Source of the DNA: Alkalibacterium sp. AK22
GTDB lineage: Bacteria; Bacillota; Bacilli; Lactobacillales; Carnobacteriaceae_A
Reading direction: 5' to 3'
Assembly (NCBI RefSeq): GCF_000585255.1
Contig: NZ_JANL01000033.1
Coordinates: 1-35,359, forward strand
DNA length: 35,359 nucleotides
Part shown: positions 23,043-31,702 of the stretch, piece by piece
Numbering within the stretch: position 1 is the stretch's first letter
Layout of the letters: every line of letters starts with the position of its first letter
Notes under the pieces: generated by a model
Database searches by the model: none
Seen by the model: the letters and a program-made list of their open reading frames with translations, nothing else
What the model was told of the DNA's origin: nothing
Made by a program: the position numbers and the translations under genes

Positions 23043-23761
23043 AATACTGTTCTGCCTGCCGAGTCGACGTCCGCGACAACTGGTCGGTCTGTCCTTTGTG
23101 CGGCCGCCAGCTTACCCTAAAACCATCTCCAGACAGTGCGGGAGCGACTGGAATGCCCGGAAGTACCGCTTCTGGAAAAGAGAAGATAAAGGAGCACACG
23201 GCTTTCCCTGAAATCGGCCTACGCTTTCAGCGTAAAAAAGTGAAGCAGCTGCTGACCGTTGTTTCTCTGTTTGCTATTCTGCTCTACTTTGTCAGTCAGT
23301 CGATTTGGCGCTTCCGCTTCTTTGGCCTGGAGTTTGTGCTTTTCGGTCTGATGGTCACTTGGATCATGGCCGTAGTGCTGATCCGAAAAAGGCGTAATAT
23401 TGTCAAAGGGATCGTATACGTCCTGGTGATTTTCTCCCTACTTAGCCTGTACTTTGACTATATATTTGGATGGCTGGGCTGGTCCTTGACCTTTGCGATC
23501 CCTATCCTCTGTATAGCGGCATTACTGGCCATGTTCGTCATGATACAGGTCGTCCGGCTGCAGGCAGGGGATTATATCCTTTACCTTCAGCTGGCAGCGC
23601 TGATGGGCCTGCTGCCGCTGCTCTTTATCTTAATGGACTGGGTCGTCATCGACCTGCCGAGCTGGTTTTCCGTTTTGTTCAGTTTCCTTATGTTCTGGTC
23701 GGTCCTGCTTCGGCATAAAAAAGCCATATGGGAAGAGCTGACCAAGCGTATGCACGTGTAA
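23039..23761 (+). CDS. Zinc-ribbon membrane protein (DUF6320-like)
   Basis: 240 residues. The N-terminus is a small zinc ribbon with C4, C7, C18 and C21 (CSAC ... CPLC), followed by a flexible linker (about 25-65). About six membrane helices follow from residue 75 to 230. I believe it belongs to the DUF6320 type of proteins, which are seen next to similar esterase/acyltransferase pairs, but this is from memory of the layout, not a search. It overlaps the acyltransferase gene by four bases, so the two are translationally coupled. It may anchor or help the acyltransferase at the membrane. No catalytic residues are evident. Confidence 0.75.
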   Translation: MKYCSACRVDVRDNWSVCPLCGRQLTLKPSPDSAGATGMPGSTASGKEKIKEHTAFPEIGLRFQRKKVKQLLTVVSLFAILLYFVSQSIWRFRFFGLEFVLFGLMVTWIMAVVLIRKRRNIVKGIVYVLVIFSLLSLYFDYIFGWLGWSLTFAIPILCIAALLAMFVMIQVVRLQAGDYILYLQLAALMGLLPLLFILMDWVVIDLPSWFSVLFSFLMFWSVLLRHKKAIWEELTKRMHV

Positions 23762-23787
23762 ATTTAATCAAAGTTAGGATGTTTTAA

Positions 23788-24216
23788 ATGAAAGATATAC
23801 ATGTAGTGGGTGCCATCATCATTGAAAATGGTAAGATCCTCTGTGCTCAACGAGGCAGTGAAAAATCCCTACCTGACCTCTGGGAGTTTCCTGGCGGGAA
23901 AATCGAGGAAGGGGAGTCTTCTCAGGAAGCGTTGCTGAGAGAAATTAAAGAAGAGCTGCTGATTGAGGTGGAAGCTGAGTCAGAATATTTTGATCTGACC
24001 AGCTACCGTTACGATTTCGGGACCGTTCATCTGACGACCTATCTCTGCATACTGAAAAAAGGGCGTCCGCGTCTGACTGAGCATAAGCAGGTCAAATGGC
24101 TGAAGCCGGATGAACTGCATACACTCACATGGGCACCAGCAGATGTGCCTGCGGTAGATAAACTGAGAAATAAAGGGGATGATTTAGGATGGAAAACCAG
24201 CTGGCTCAGTCGCTAA
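23788..24216 (+). CDS. NUDIX hydrolase, MutT-like (8-oxo-dGTP/nucleotide pyrophosphohydrolase)
   Basis: 142 residues. The Nudix box is complete: GGKIEEGESSQEALLREIKEE (G-x5-E-x7-R-E-x2-E-E), preceded by LWEFP. The N-terminal VVGAIIIENGKILCAQRG and the EHKQVKWLKPDEL region near the C-terminus match the MutT subgroup that cleans 8-oxo-dGTP or other non-canonical NTPs. It begins 26 bases after the zinc-ribbon gene and its last 28 bases overlap the following helicase gene in another frame, which suggests coupled translation. The pairing with a DUF3427-type helicase is seen in other Firmicutes, so a joint role in DNA repair or defence is plausible but not proven. Confidence 0.88.
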   Translation: MKDIHVVGAIIIENGKILCAQRGSEKSLPDLWEFPGGKIEEGESSQEALLREIKEELLIEVEAESEYFDLTSYRYDFGTVHLTTYLCILKKGRPRLTEHKQVKWLKPDELHTLTWAPADVPAVDKLRNKGDDLGWKTSWLSR

Positions 24217-27062
24217 AAAAAGCATTTATAAATCAGAAAATAGTGGGCTCTCATTATGATCCAAAACTGATTGTGAATGATCAAAAAAAGAAAGAGTTCA
24301 TGCTGAACGTTCTGCATGACGAACTCAAGCACTGCAGTCACTTCTTCTTCTCTGTTGCGTTTCTGACCCAGGACGGTCTGGCTGCACTGAAAGCACAGCT
24401 GGCAGATCTGAACAGGCAGGGTGTACAGGGGAAAATATTGACCTCTGTTTATCTGGCGTTCAACCAGCCAGCTGTGTTTAAAGATCTACTGAAAATTCCT
24501 AACATCGAGGTGCGCTTGTCTCAAAAGCAGGGCTTCCACTCAAAAGGATATCTTTTCAAGCAACGAGATTATTATTCCTTTATTATCGGCAGTTCTAATT
24601 TGACGCTGTCTGCGCTCAAGGTTAATTACGAGTGGAATGTCCGCCTGACTTCTCATGATCATGGACAGCTGCTTCAAGATATAAAGGACCACATGCAGCA
24701 AGAATGGCAGGAAGCAGAACTTCTAACACCCAAGTGGATTGAAGATTATGAGGCCAGCTACCGACCCTCGACTCAATGGGTTCTCGAAGAAAAGCTAGAG
24801 GGTAACGTGGCCGGCGATACTTCCTCGGCTGAATACATTAAACCGAATCTCATGCAGAAAGAAGCACTCATTAGTTTGGCTAATCTTCGTTTGAGGGGTG
24901 AGCAAAAAGGTATGGTAGTGTCTGCTACTGGAACGGGTAAGACTTACCTTTCAGCCTTTGATGTGGCTCAGGCAAAACCTGAACGGGTCCTGTTTGTTGT
25001 ACATAGAGAGCAGATTTTAAATAAGGCAATGGCTGACTTTAAAAACATACTAGGTGGTGAGGCTAAAGACTATGGAATCCTATCTGGAACGTCCAGGCAG
25101 ACGGCTGCCCGCTATGTCTTTGCCACTATACAGACCATCTCCAAAGAGCATACACTGAAAGCTTTTGCTGAAGATCATTTCGATTATATTCTGATTGATG
25201 AAGTACATAGGGCTGGAGCGCAGTCTTATGAAAAAGTTATTGATTACTTTGAACCGACATTTATGCTGGGTATGACTGCAACACCTGAACGTACAGATCA
25301 TTTTAATATTTTTAAGCTTTTCGATTATAATGTGGCTTATGAAATACGTTTGCAGGAAGCATTAGAAGCTGATTTATTGTGTCCCTTTCATTATTTTGGT
25401 GTGACTGATTTTGAAAAAGACGGTGAGTTAATTTCTGAAGAAACCGATATTAATCAACTGGTCGAAGAAGACCGAGTCCGGTACCTGATCGAGAAGCTCG
25501 ATTATTATGGTTGCTCAAATAATGTTCCTAAAGGGCTGGTCTTCTGTAGCCGTAAGGAAGAAGCCAAAAAGCTGTCGAGCTTGTTTAACAAAGAAGGTTA
25601 CTGGAGTACTTATCTTTCTGGCGAAGACTCTCTATCCGTTAGGGAGAGAGAGGTAGAAAGGCTTGAGAAAGGTGAAATTCAGTACATCTTTACTGTAGAC
25701 ATCTTTAACGAAGGGATTGATATTCCTAAAATCAATCAAGTAGTCATGTTGAGGAATACGCAGTCAAGTATTATATTTATCCAGCAGCTTGGACGAGGCC
25801 TGCGTAAGGATAAGTCTAAGGACTATGTGACCGTGATTGACTTTATCGGAAATTACAGGAATAACTATATGATCCCTATGGCATTATCCGGAGACGTTTC
25901 AAGGAATAAAAATCAACTTAGAAAAGATACCTATGACACAGACTTTATTTCAGGTGTTTCAACCATCAATTTTGAAGAAATTGCAAGAAAGCAGATTTTT
26001 GAATCAATAAATAATGTTAATTTGTCCGGAATGAAAGAGCTCAAAAAAGCATTTGACCTTTTGAGAAACCGTTTAGGCCGGATTCCCTATTTACAGGACT
26101 TCCAGATCAATCAGACGATTGATCCGTATATTTTAGCGAATAAAAAAGGAAGCTATCATGATTTTTTAGTATCAATGAAGGTGAATGAGGGTAGCTTGAA
26201 TCACATAGGATCAATTTATTTGAAGATTGCTTCAAGTGAATTTTTATCCGGGATGCGGCGACATGAACTAATCCTCTTGAAACAATTTTTGTCTCAGCCG
26301 AAGCGGATCTATACAGTGGATGAAGTTGAACAGCTTTTTGATAACCAAGGTCTGCTGTCTGATAGGCATACTCTTGAATCGGTATTCAATACGCTGGATC
26401 TCTCTTTCTTTACAGGATCAGAAGCAAAAGTGTACAAACAAAAAGCCTTCATTGAAAAGGGAGTACACTCCGTTTACCTGACGGATGAGTTTAAGCAACA
26501 GCTAAAAGATCCTTACTTCAATAAATTACTTACTGATGTAGTTGAAACTGGGCTACTGAAAGCCGACGCCTTTAATGCAGATACTCCCCTGACCCGGTAC
26601 CAAAAATATAAACGGAAAGACGTTTTACGTCTGCTGAATTGGGAAAAACAATTAAATGCTCAAATTGTCAGTGGCTACCGTGCAGAAAAAGGCAAATTTA
26701 TCATATTTATCACTCTCGAAAAGGGTGAGGACTTTGCCGGTGCGCAGATGGCCTATGAAGATGAATTGCTTGATCCCTCGACCTTGAAGTGGTTTACACG
26801 TGCTCCAAGAACACTGAAGTCTCCAGAGGTCAAGAAGCTTCAGAATTATGCGGAATGGGATATTTACGTTTTTGCTAAGAAATCAGATGATGAAGGAGTA
26901 GATTTTTATTATCTGGGCGAAGTGATTCCGAAACTGGATACGATTAAAGAAGTACACAAGCCGGTACAGGATGGGACAGAAAAATCAGTAGTCGAGATGC
27001 AGCTGACTTTCGAAACGCCCATCGAAAAAAGTTTGTATCATTATCTCACAGCCGAAGAATGA
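24189..27062 (+). CDS. PLD-like / SF2 helicase / DUF3427 protein
   Basis: 957 residues with three parts. First, an N-terminal phospholipase-D-like nuclease module (about 20-190) with H117-x-K119 and GSSN (134-137). Second, an SF2 helicase core (about 220-590) with Walker A ATGTGKT (246-252), DEVH (337-340), the GMTATPER motif III and QQLGRGLRK (532-540). Third, a long C-terminal DUF3427-type region (about 610-957) ending in a beta-rich domain. Only one HxK motif is seen, so the nuclease would work as a dimer, as many PLD enzymes do. The family resembles restriction and repair helicases that process DNA with ATP. It overlaps the NUDIX gene by 28 bases. ATG 24189 is preceded by the weak GGGGATGATTTAGG. 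A terminator follows at 27076. Confidence 0.9.
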   Translation: MENQLAQSLKKAFINQKIVGSHYDPKLIVNDQKKKEFMLNVLHDELKHCSHFFFSVAFLTQDGLAALKAQLADLNRQGVQGKILTSVYLAFNQPAVFKDLLKIPNIEVRLSQKQGFHSKGYLFKQRDYYSFIIGSSNLTLSALKVNYEWNVRLTSHDHGQLLQDIKDHMQQEWQEAELLTPKWIEDYEASYRPSTQWVLEEKLEGNVAGDTSSAEYIKPNLMQKEALISLANLRLRGEQKGMVVSATGTGKTYLSAFDVAQAKPERVLFVVHREQILNKAMADFKNILGGEAKDYGILSGTSRQTAARYVFATIQTISKEHTLKAFAEDHFDYILIDEVHRAGAQSYEKVIDYFEPTFMLGMTATPERTDHFNIFKLFDYNVAYEIRLQEALEADLLCPFHYFGVTDFEKDGELISEETDINQLVEEDRVRYLIEKLDYYGCSNNVPKGLVFCSRKEEAKKLSSLFNKEGYWSTYLSGEDSLSVREREVERLEKGEIQYIFTVDIFNEGIDIPKINQVVMLRNTQSSIIFIQQLGRGLRKDKSKDYVTVIDFIGNYRNNYMIPMALSGDVSRNKNQLRKDTYDTDFISGVSTINFEEIARKQIFESINNVNLSGMKELKKAFDLLRNRLGRIPYLQDFQINQTIDPYILANKKGSYHDFLVSMKVNEGSLNHIGSIYLKIASSEFLSGMRRHELILLKQFLSQPKRIYTVDEVEQLFDNQGLLSDRHTLESVFNTLDLSFFTGSEAKVYKQKAFIEKGVHSVYLTDEFKQQLKDPYFNKLLTDVVETGLLKADAFNADTPLTRYQKYKRKDVLRLLNWEKQLNAQIVSGYRAEKGKFIIFITLEKGEDFAGAQMAYEDELLDPSTLKWFTRAPRTLKSPEVKKLQNYAEWDIYVFAKKSDDEGVDFYYLGEVIPKLDTIKEVHKPVQDGTEKSVVEMQLTFETPIEKSLYHYLTAEE

Positions 27063-27075
27063 CCAGCAGATCTTT

Positions 27076-27110
27076 AGACCCCGTTCCCGATAAAGGAGCG
27101 GGGTCTTTTC
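27076..27110 (+). terminator. Terminator after the helicase gene
   Basis: AGACCCCG (27076-27083) pairs with CGGGGTCT (27099-27106); an inner TCC/GGA extends it and TTTT follows. Confidence 0.85.
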
Positions 27111-27171
27111 AAGTATTCAATGATAAAACAGCAATCATGATGGCAATTAATTGGAAAAAACCAGGAAACCT

Positions 27172-27200
27172 TTTAGAATAAAAGTATCTATTACTATACT
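27172..27200 (+). promoter_or_regulatory. Promoter of the potassium-channel-like gene
   Basis: TTTAGA (27172-27177), 17-base spacer, TATACT (27195-27200). A start near 27207 lies downstream of the in-frame ATG at 27151, so ATG 27220 is the true start. Confidence 0.55.
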
Positions 27201-27219
27201 GTCAAGTGAGGTGAATAAT

Positions 27220-28227
27220 ATGCATATTCTATTTTATATACTGGGGCTGTCTGTGACCCTGCTGGGGGTCGTGGACCTCATCTGGACTACTCTTTGGGTA
27301 GACGGCGGAGCAGGGCCTGTTTCTAAACGTACGGCCCGCTGGACTTGGACAGCAGTTAAGAGAATCAGTGGGGATAAAGACGGTCTGTTCAATATTGTAG
27401 GCCCCCTTATTTTGATATTCACGATCCTCAGCTGGGTTTTACTGATTTGGCTGGGTTCGGCACTTTTTTTTGCGGGAGACCCAGACTCTATTATCCAGAC
27501 CACTTTTGAAGGACCGGTTCGCTGGTACGAGCGCCTTTACTTTACCGGTTTCACGCTTTTTACACTCGGTGTGGGGGACTATTCGCCCCGTCCCGGCTTT
27601 TGGCAGATTGTGACAGCTGTGAACTCGGGCATGGGCATTCTGCTTTTAACGCTGGGGGCATCTTACGTCATATCTGTAATCGGAGCGGTCGTGAACAAGC
27701 GGGCACTGGCCCGAACGATATCGGGCCTGGGAAACAGCAGTACTGAAATTATTAAACGGGCCTGGAATGGAGAAAATTTCTATCAGCTGGATCAGATTTT
27801 GATGAGTATTTCTTCTCAAATTACACAGTTAACGCAGCAGCACCAGGCGTACCCCTTACTGCATTATTACCACTGCCACCAGCCAGCAGATTCCTCGGCT
27901 GTCAGCATTTCTATCCTTGACGATGTCCTGACTTTGATGCTTTCGGGAATGGAGGGCAGTGATAAAATCAATAAAGCGCTGGTGTATGAAGCCAGGTCGA
28001 GCATCGGGACATACCTGGAGACGATGACATCTGCTTTTATCAAGGAAGCCGATGAGACGCCTCCGCCGCCGGTGATTGCCGAGCTGGAAGGGAAAGAGCT
28101 GCCACTGGTAACGGATGATGTGTTTTTTGAACGTATAGAAAACATCAGTAAGCGCAGGCGTCAGTTGCTGGGCGCGGTGCATGCGGATAATCACTCCTGG
28201 CCCAGGCAGGATAGGCAAAACAGCTGA
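27220..28227 (+). CDS. Two-pore-segment potassium-channel-like membrane protein
   Basis: About 335 residues. Membrane segments lie at about 3-25, 60-85 and 128-155. A pore loop before the last of these reads FTLFTLGVGDYSP (111-123). This matches the K+ channel filter T-x-G-Y-G-D except that Val replaces Tyr. The rest of the ion-channel 2 (Ion_trans_2) layout is intact. The C-terminal 180 residues are soluble and helical with no RCK/TrkA domain that I recognise, so gating may be different. ATG 27220 is chosen because GTGAGGTG stands seven bases ahead and the promoter start lies after the upstream ATG 27151. It is monocistronic, sharing a bidirectional terminator with the opposite gene. Confidence 0.8.
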   Translation: MHILFYILGLSVTLLGVVDLIWTTLWVDGGAGPVSKRTARWTWTAVKRISGDKDGLFNIVGPLILIFTILSWVLLIWLGSALFFAGDPDSIIQTTFEGPVRWYERLYFTGFTLFTLGVGDYSPRPGFWQIVTAVNSGMGILLLTLGASYVISVIGAVVNKRALARTISGLGNSSTEIIKRAWNGENFYQLDQILMSISSQITQLTQQHQAYPLLHYYHCHQPADSSAVSISILDDVLTLMLSGMEGSDKINKALVYEARSSIGTYLETMTSAFIKEADETPPPPVIAELEGKELPLVTDDVFFERIENISKRRRQLLGAVHADNHSWPRQDRQNS

Positions 28228-28242
28228 GCAGCAAATAATTGA

Positions 28243-28286
28243 AAACAGGCCTGCCGGCGAGAAGCATACTGCCGGCAGGCCTGTTT
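28243..28286. terminator. Bidirectional terminator between convergent genes
   Basis: AAACAGGCCTGCCGGC (28243-28258) and GCCGGCAGGCCTGTTT (28271-28286) form a perfect 16-base-pair stem with a 12-base loop, between the channel gene and the hydrolase gene. Confidence 0.88.
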
Positions 28287-28302
28287 CATCTATAAAAGGA
28301 AT

Positions 28303-29265
28303 TTAGACTGCCAGTGGATAGCGGGAGTCTTTCATGTGAAGGTTCAGGAAATGCTTGACGCGGTTCTGATACATGACTTTGTCAGCAACGTAAGCATAGC
28401 CGTGTTTGGCACCGACGGCAATGTACAGCTCCTTGGGTGAAGCAGCCGAATGATACAGCTCGTAAGCCATATGTGTGGGGACAAAGTCATCTTCGTCCCC
28501 ATGAATAAAGAGCATAGGCGTGGTAGCTTTTTTGACCTGCTCTTCGGGACTGGCTTCTCCGAACCAGTAGCCGGCCTTGACTTTCGTAATCAAACTGGTC
28601 ATGGGAATGAAAGGGTACTGAGGCAGCTTGTACATTGTTTTTAACTGATGGGCCATTTCCTTTGAGACAGAGCTGTAGCCACAGTCTTCGATAATGGCTT
28701 TCACATTTGATGGCAGTGTTTCTCCGCTGACATTCATGACCGTAGCTGCGCCCATGCTCAAGCCGTACAAAATGACTTCAACATCCTGGCCGAACTTTTC
28801 GATTATCTGATCAATCCATTTCAGATAATCCATGCGCTCATGCCAGCCGAAGCCGATATAGTCGCCTTCACTGTCGCCGTGACCGCGGGCATCTGGCAGG
28901 AGCAGGCTAAAGCCCAGATCATAGTAAAGCTTGGCCCATGGAGCCATATCCTTGTTGCTGCCGTTATAGCCGTGAGCAATGATCGCGACTTTTTGTGTTT
29001 CTTCTGCTTGCGGGATAAGCAAGCCGGCCAAGGTCAGGTTATCTGTTGAACGGATAGTTAAGGTTTTTTTCTCTACAGACTGATACCACTGTTTTTCTTC
29101 CGTCCATGGATCGTCAGCCACAATTTCTTCCATATCCATATCGGCAATAAAGTCTTTCTTGCTGATGGCGACGGCTGTCTTGTAAAAGTACGAGCCAGCA
29201 TAAGCCAGTGCTGTTGCAGCAATACCAGCTGAGCCGAGCAGTCCCCATTTAAGTTTTCTGTTCAT
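28303..29265 (-). CDS. Membrane-anchored alpha/beta hydrolase (serine aminopeptidase S33-like)
   Basis: 320 residues. An N-terminal hydrophobic helix (WGLLGSAGIAATALAYAGSYF, about 7-27) without a clear cleavage site suggests an anchor with the enzyme outside the membrane. The hydrolase core has oxyanion AHGYNGS, DARGHGDSEG, the nucleophile GLSMGA, the acid in HGDEDDFVP and the histidine in GAKHGYAY. The overall plan is that of the YqkD/YfhR group of extracellular or membrane hydrolases, whose substrates are unknown. AAAGGAAG precedes the start on the minus strand. It is divergent from the persulfide operon, with about 170 bases between them. Confidence 0.87.
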   Translation of the reverse strand: MNRKLKWGLLGSAGIAATALAYAGSYFYKTAVAISKKDFIADMDMEEIVADDPWTEEKQWYQSVEKKTLTIRSTDNLTLAGLLIPQAEETQKVAIIAHGYNGSNKDMAPWAKLYYDLGFSLLLPDARGHGDSEGDYIGFGWHERMDYLKWIDQIIEKFGQDVEVILYGLSMGAATVMNVSGETLPSNVKAIIEDCGYSSVSKEMAHQLKTMYKLPQYPFIPMTSLITKVKAGYWFGEASPEEQVKKATTPMLFIHGDEDDFVPTHMAYELYHSAASPKELYIAVGAKHGYAYVADKVMYQNRVKHFLNLHMKDSRYPLAV

Positions 29266-29360
29266 GATTGGTTTTCTTCCTTTCTTTCACTAATACGTGT
29301 CTGTATATTGTACCGCAGAAAGGTGAATAAAGTAAGAAAAGAACTTTTTTCACTAAAAGG

Positions 29361-29389
29361 TTGACAAAAGGATAGATCTATTGTTTAAT
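29361..29389 (+). promoter_or_regulatory. Promoter of the persulfide operon
   Basis: A perfect -35 TTGACA (29361-29366), 17-base spacer and TTTAAT (29384-29389), five of six. The operator at 29389-29406 directly overlaps the -10 and the start point. Confidence 0.85.
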
Positions 29390-29406
29390 ATACCCCAGAG
29401 GGTATA
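29389..29406 (+). promoter_or_regulatory. CsoR/CstR-type operator
   Basis: TATACCCCAGAGGGTATA is an inverted repeat (TATACCCC / AGGGTATA, seven of eight paired). Its A/T-flanked C-run/G-run layout is that of CsoR-family operators. It covers the -10 and the start of transcription, so binding of the CstR-like protein encoded at the operon's end should block transcription. Confidence 0.75.
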
Positions 29407-29436
29407 AAAAACCTTTATAAAAAAGGAGGCACGCAT

Positions 29437-29754
29437 ATGTTTGGGTTATTTAACCGATCAAAATCGATTTCCACTAAAGAACTGGAAACAAAGCTGAATA
29501 GCCGGGTAGAACTGTTGGATGTACGAATGCCTGGAGAATACCGTGCCGGGCATATACCTGGAGCAAAAAATATACCGTTAAATAAAATTGAGCAGTACCA
29601 GGGCAAGACGAATGAACCTGTTCATGTGATTTGCCAATCTGGCATGCGTAGTCGGAAGGCAGCAAGTGTACTGAAAAAAAATGGCTACGACGTTGTGAAC
29701 GTCCGTGGCGGCATGATGCAATGGAATGGAAAGACTAGAGGAGGAAGCAAGTAA
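29437..29754 (+). CDS. Single-domain rhodanese (sulfurtransferase)
   Basis: 105 residues with one rhodanese domain. Active-site Cys is C66 in CQSGMRS, and the LLDVRMPGEYRAGHIPGAKNIPL strand is typical. It should carry a persulfide on C66 and pass sulfur between small thiols or proteins in the cytosol. AAAAGGAGG precedes ATG 29437. The next gene starts two bases after its stop, so it is first in a tight four-gene operon. Its N-terminus MFGLFNRSKS is short and carries no signal. Confidence 0.9.
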   Translation: MFGLFNRSKSISTKELETKLNSRVELLDVRMPGEYRAGHIPGAKNIPLNKIEQYQGKTNEPVHVICQSGMRSRKAASVLKKNGYDVVNVRGGMMQWNGKTRGGSK

Positions 29755-29756
29755 AA

Positions 29757-31412
29757 ATGGAAAAAGTGATTATTGTGGGAGGTGTTGCAGGGGGGATGTC
29801 CGCTGCGACCCGTTTAAGAAGATTAAAAGAAGAGGCTGAAATCATCATATTTGAAAAAGGACCTTATGTGTCTTTTGCCAACTGTGGGCTGCCTTATTAT
29901 GTATCCGGTGAAATTGATCAGCGGGACAAGCTGCTGGTGCAGACACCTGAAGCGCTGCATGACCGATTCCGTCTGGATGTTAGACCAGAACATGAAGTGG
30001 TAGACATCGATTCAAAAAATAAGACTGTAACGGTCAGACACCAGGGTGAATATGTGACAGAAACGTATGATAAGCTGATTCTGTCACCAGGGGCACGAGC
30101 ATTCATTCCACCAATCTCCGGACTGGAAGAGGCTGAAAGCGTCTATACGGTGAGAAACGTACCGGATCTGGACAAAATCATGCAGCGCATTGATGAAGTT
30201 GATCCGCAGCGTGCTGTCGTTGTCGGTGCCGGCTTTATCGGTATCGAAATGGCTGAAAACCTGAAGCATCGGGGAATCGCTGTAACGCTTATCGAAAAAG
30301 CACCGCATGTCTTACCGCCATTGGATGAAGAAATGGCTGCTTTTATTCAAAACGAACTGACCGATAAAGGGGTAGAGGTCATCACTTCACAATCTGCCGT
30401 GGCCTTTAAAGACAAGGGCCAGACCATCGTCCTTGAAGACGGCACAGAACTGTCGACTGATATGACCGTTATGTCTGTCGGTGTCCAGCCTGAAAGCAAG
30501 CTGGCCGAAGCAGCTGGAGTTGAACTGGGTCTGCGTGGCGGTATCTTGGTGGATGAATCTTATCAGACGAGTATCAAGGACATTTATGCTGTCGGAGATG
30601 CCATTGTGGTTAAAAACCAGATTACAGGAGAAGATGCACTTATTTCTCTGGCTTCGCCAGCCAACCGTCAAGGTCGGCAGGTTGCTGACAATATTGCAGG
30701 CGTCAAACGCGCCAACCAAGGGAGCATCGGCACGGCTATTGTACGGGCTTTCGAAATGACCGCTGCGTCTGCTGGCTTGAATGAGCGTCAGGTTACCATG
30801 GCCGGTCTGCCGGTAGCATCCGTGCATACCTTAGGGAAGGACCATGCCGGCTATTATCCTGGAGCAACAGATATCACATTGAAACTGGTCTTTGATCCGA
30901 CCAGCGGGAAAATATACGGAGCCCAAGCGGTCGGTATCAAGGGAGTCGATAAGCGAATCGATATCATTGCAACAGCCATCAAGGGTGGGCTGACTGTTTA
31001 TGATCTGCCGGAGCTGGAATTCACCTATGCGCCGCCATTCGGTTCAGCTAAAGATCCGGTCAACATGGCCGGATATGCGGCCTTGAACATTATGGAAGGC
31101 ATGAGTGAGTCAATCCAGTGGCACGAACTGGACAGTGAACTGGAAAAAGGAGCGATTCTTTTAGATGTCCGTAATGCCTCCGAACTGGAAGCCGGACGCT
31201 TCCCTGATGCGTTGAATATTCCGCTTAATGACTTACGTGACCGCATGCATGAGCTGAATAAGGATCAAGCTTATATTATCAGCTGCCGAAGCGGTCAGAG
31301 AAGCTATATCGGTGAGCGTATCCTGAAACAGGCCGGCTTTGCCGTCAAAAATCTGGACGGTGCCTATGCCTTGTATAATACTGTAAAGCCGGAGGACTTA
31401 ATTTATGTATAG
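29757..31412 (+). CDS. cdr: CoA-disulfide reductase with C-terminal rhodanese domain
   Basis: 551 residues. The first 450 are a FAD/NAD(P)H pyridine-nucleotide-disulfide reductase: FAD fold IIVGGVAGGMSAATR, then C43 in SFANCGLPYY, which is the single redox Cys of CoA-disulfide reductases. The NAD(P)H fold is VVVGAGFIGIEMAENL, FAD motif DIYAVGDAI, and the dimer domain ends TYAPPFGSAKDP. From about 455 a rhodanese domain follows with C510 in CRSGQRSY. This CoADR-RHD architecture reduces CoA disulfide and CoA persulfide, and in some species polysulfide. It is flanked by single rhodaneses and a CstR-like regulator, so persulfide clearance is the likely job. The stop overlaps the next start by eight bases. 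Confidence 0.93.
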   Translation: MEKVIIVGGVAGGMSAATRLRRLKEEAEIIIFEKGPYVSFANCGLPYYVSGEIDQRDKLLVQTPEALHDRFRLDVRPEHEVVDIDSKNKTVTVRHQGEYVTETYDKLILSPGARAFIPPISGLEEAESVYTVRNVPDLDKIMQRIDEVDPQRAVVVGAGFIGIEMAENLKHRGIAVTLIEKAPHVLPPLDEEMAAFIQNELTDKGVEVITSQSAVAFKDKGQTIVLEDGTELSTDMTVMSVGVQPESKLAEAAGVELGLRGGILVDESYQTSIKDIYAVGDAIVVKNQITGEDALISLASPANRQGRQVADNIAGVKRANQGSIGTAIVRAFEMTAASAGLNERQVTMAGLPVASVHTLGKDHAGYYPGATDITLKLVFDPTSGKIYGAQAVGIKGVDKRIDIIATAIKGGLTVYDLPELEFTYAPPFGSAKDPVNMAGYAALNIMEGMSESIQWHELDSELEKGAILLDVRNASELEAGRFPDALNIPLNDLRDRMHELNKDQAYIISCRSGQRSYIGERILKQAGFAVKNLDGAYALYNTVKPEDLIYV

Positions 31413-31701
31413 ATCAGTCAGTATCAATGAATTTGAGCAAAAACAAAAAAGAGAAGCCTTGAGCATCGTGGATGTCAGGGAAGCCGATGAATTTCAGGCT
31501 GGACATATACCTGGAGCCGAAAGTATGCCCTTGAGCCAGCTGGGACAAGCATATGATCAGCTGGAAAAAGGCAAGGAGCATTACGTAATCTGCCTGTCCG
31601 GTGGCCGTTCGTCCATGGCAAGTGACTTTTTGGGCAAACAGGGGTATGATATAGTTAATGTGATGGGCGGGATGTCCGCCTGGAGAGGAGACATCGAGTA
31701 A
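31405..31701 (+). CDS. Single-domain rhodanese (sulfurtransferase)
   Basis: 98 residues with C63 in CLSGGRSS, and the same IVDVREADEFQAGHIPGAESMPL layout as the first rhodanese of the operon. It starts eight bases inside the end of the reductase gene (ATG 31405), so translation is coupled. The active-site loops of the three rhodanese domains of this operon differ (CQSGMR, CRSGQR, CLSGGR), which suggests separate sulfur donors or acceptors. Confidence 0.9.
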   Translation: MYRSVSINEFEQKQKREALSIVDVREADEFQAGHIPGAESMPLSQLGQAYDQLEKGKEHYVICLSGGRSSMASDFLGKQGYDIVNVMGGMSAWRGDIE

Positions 31702-31702
31702 A

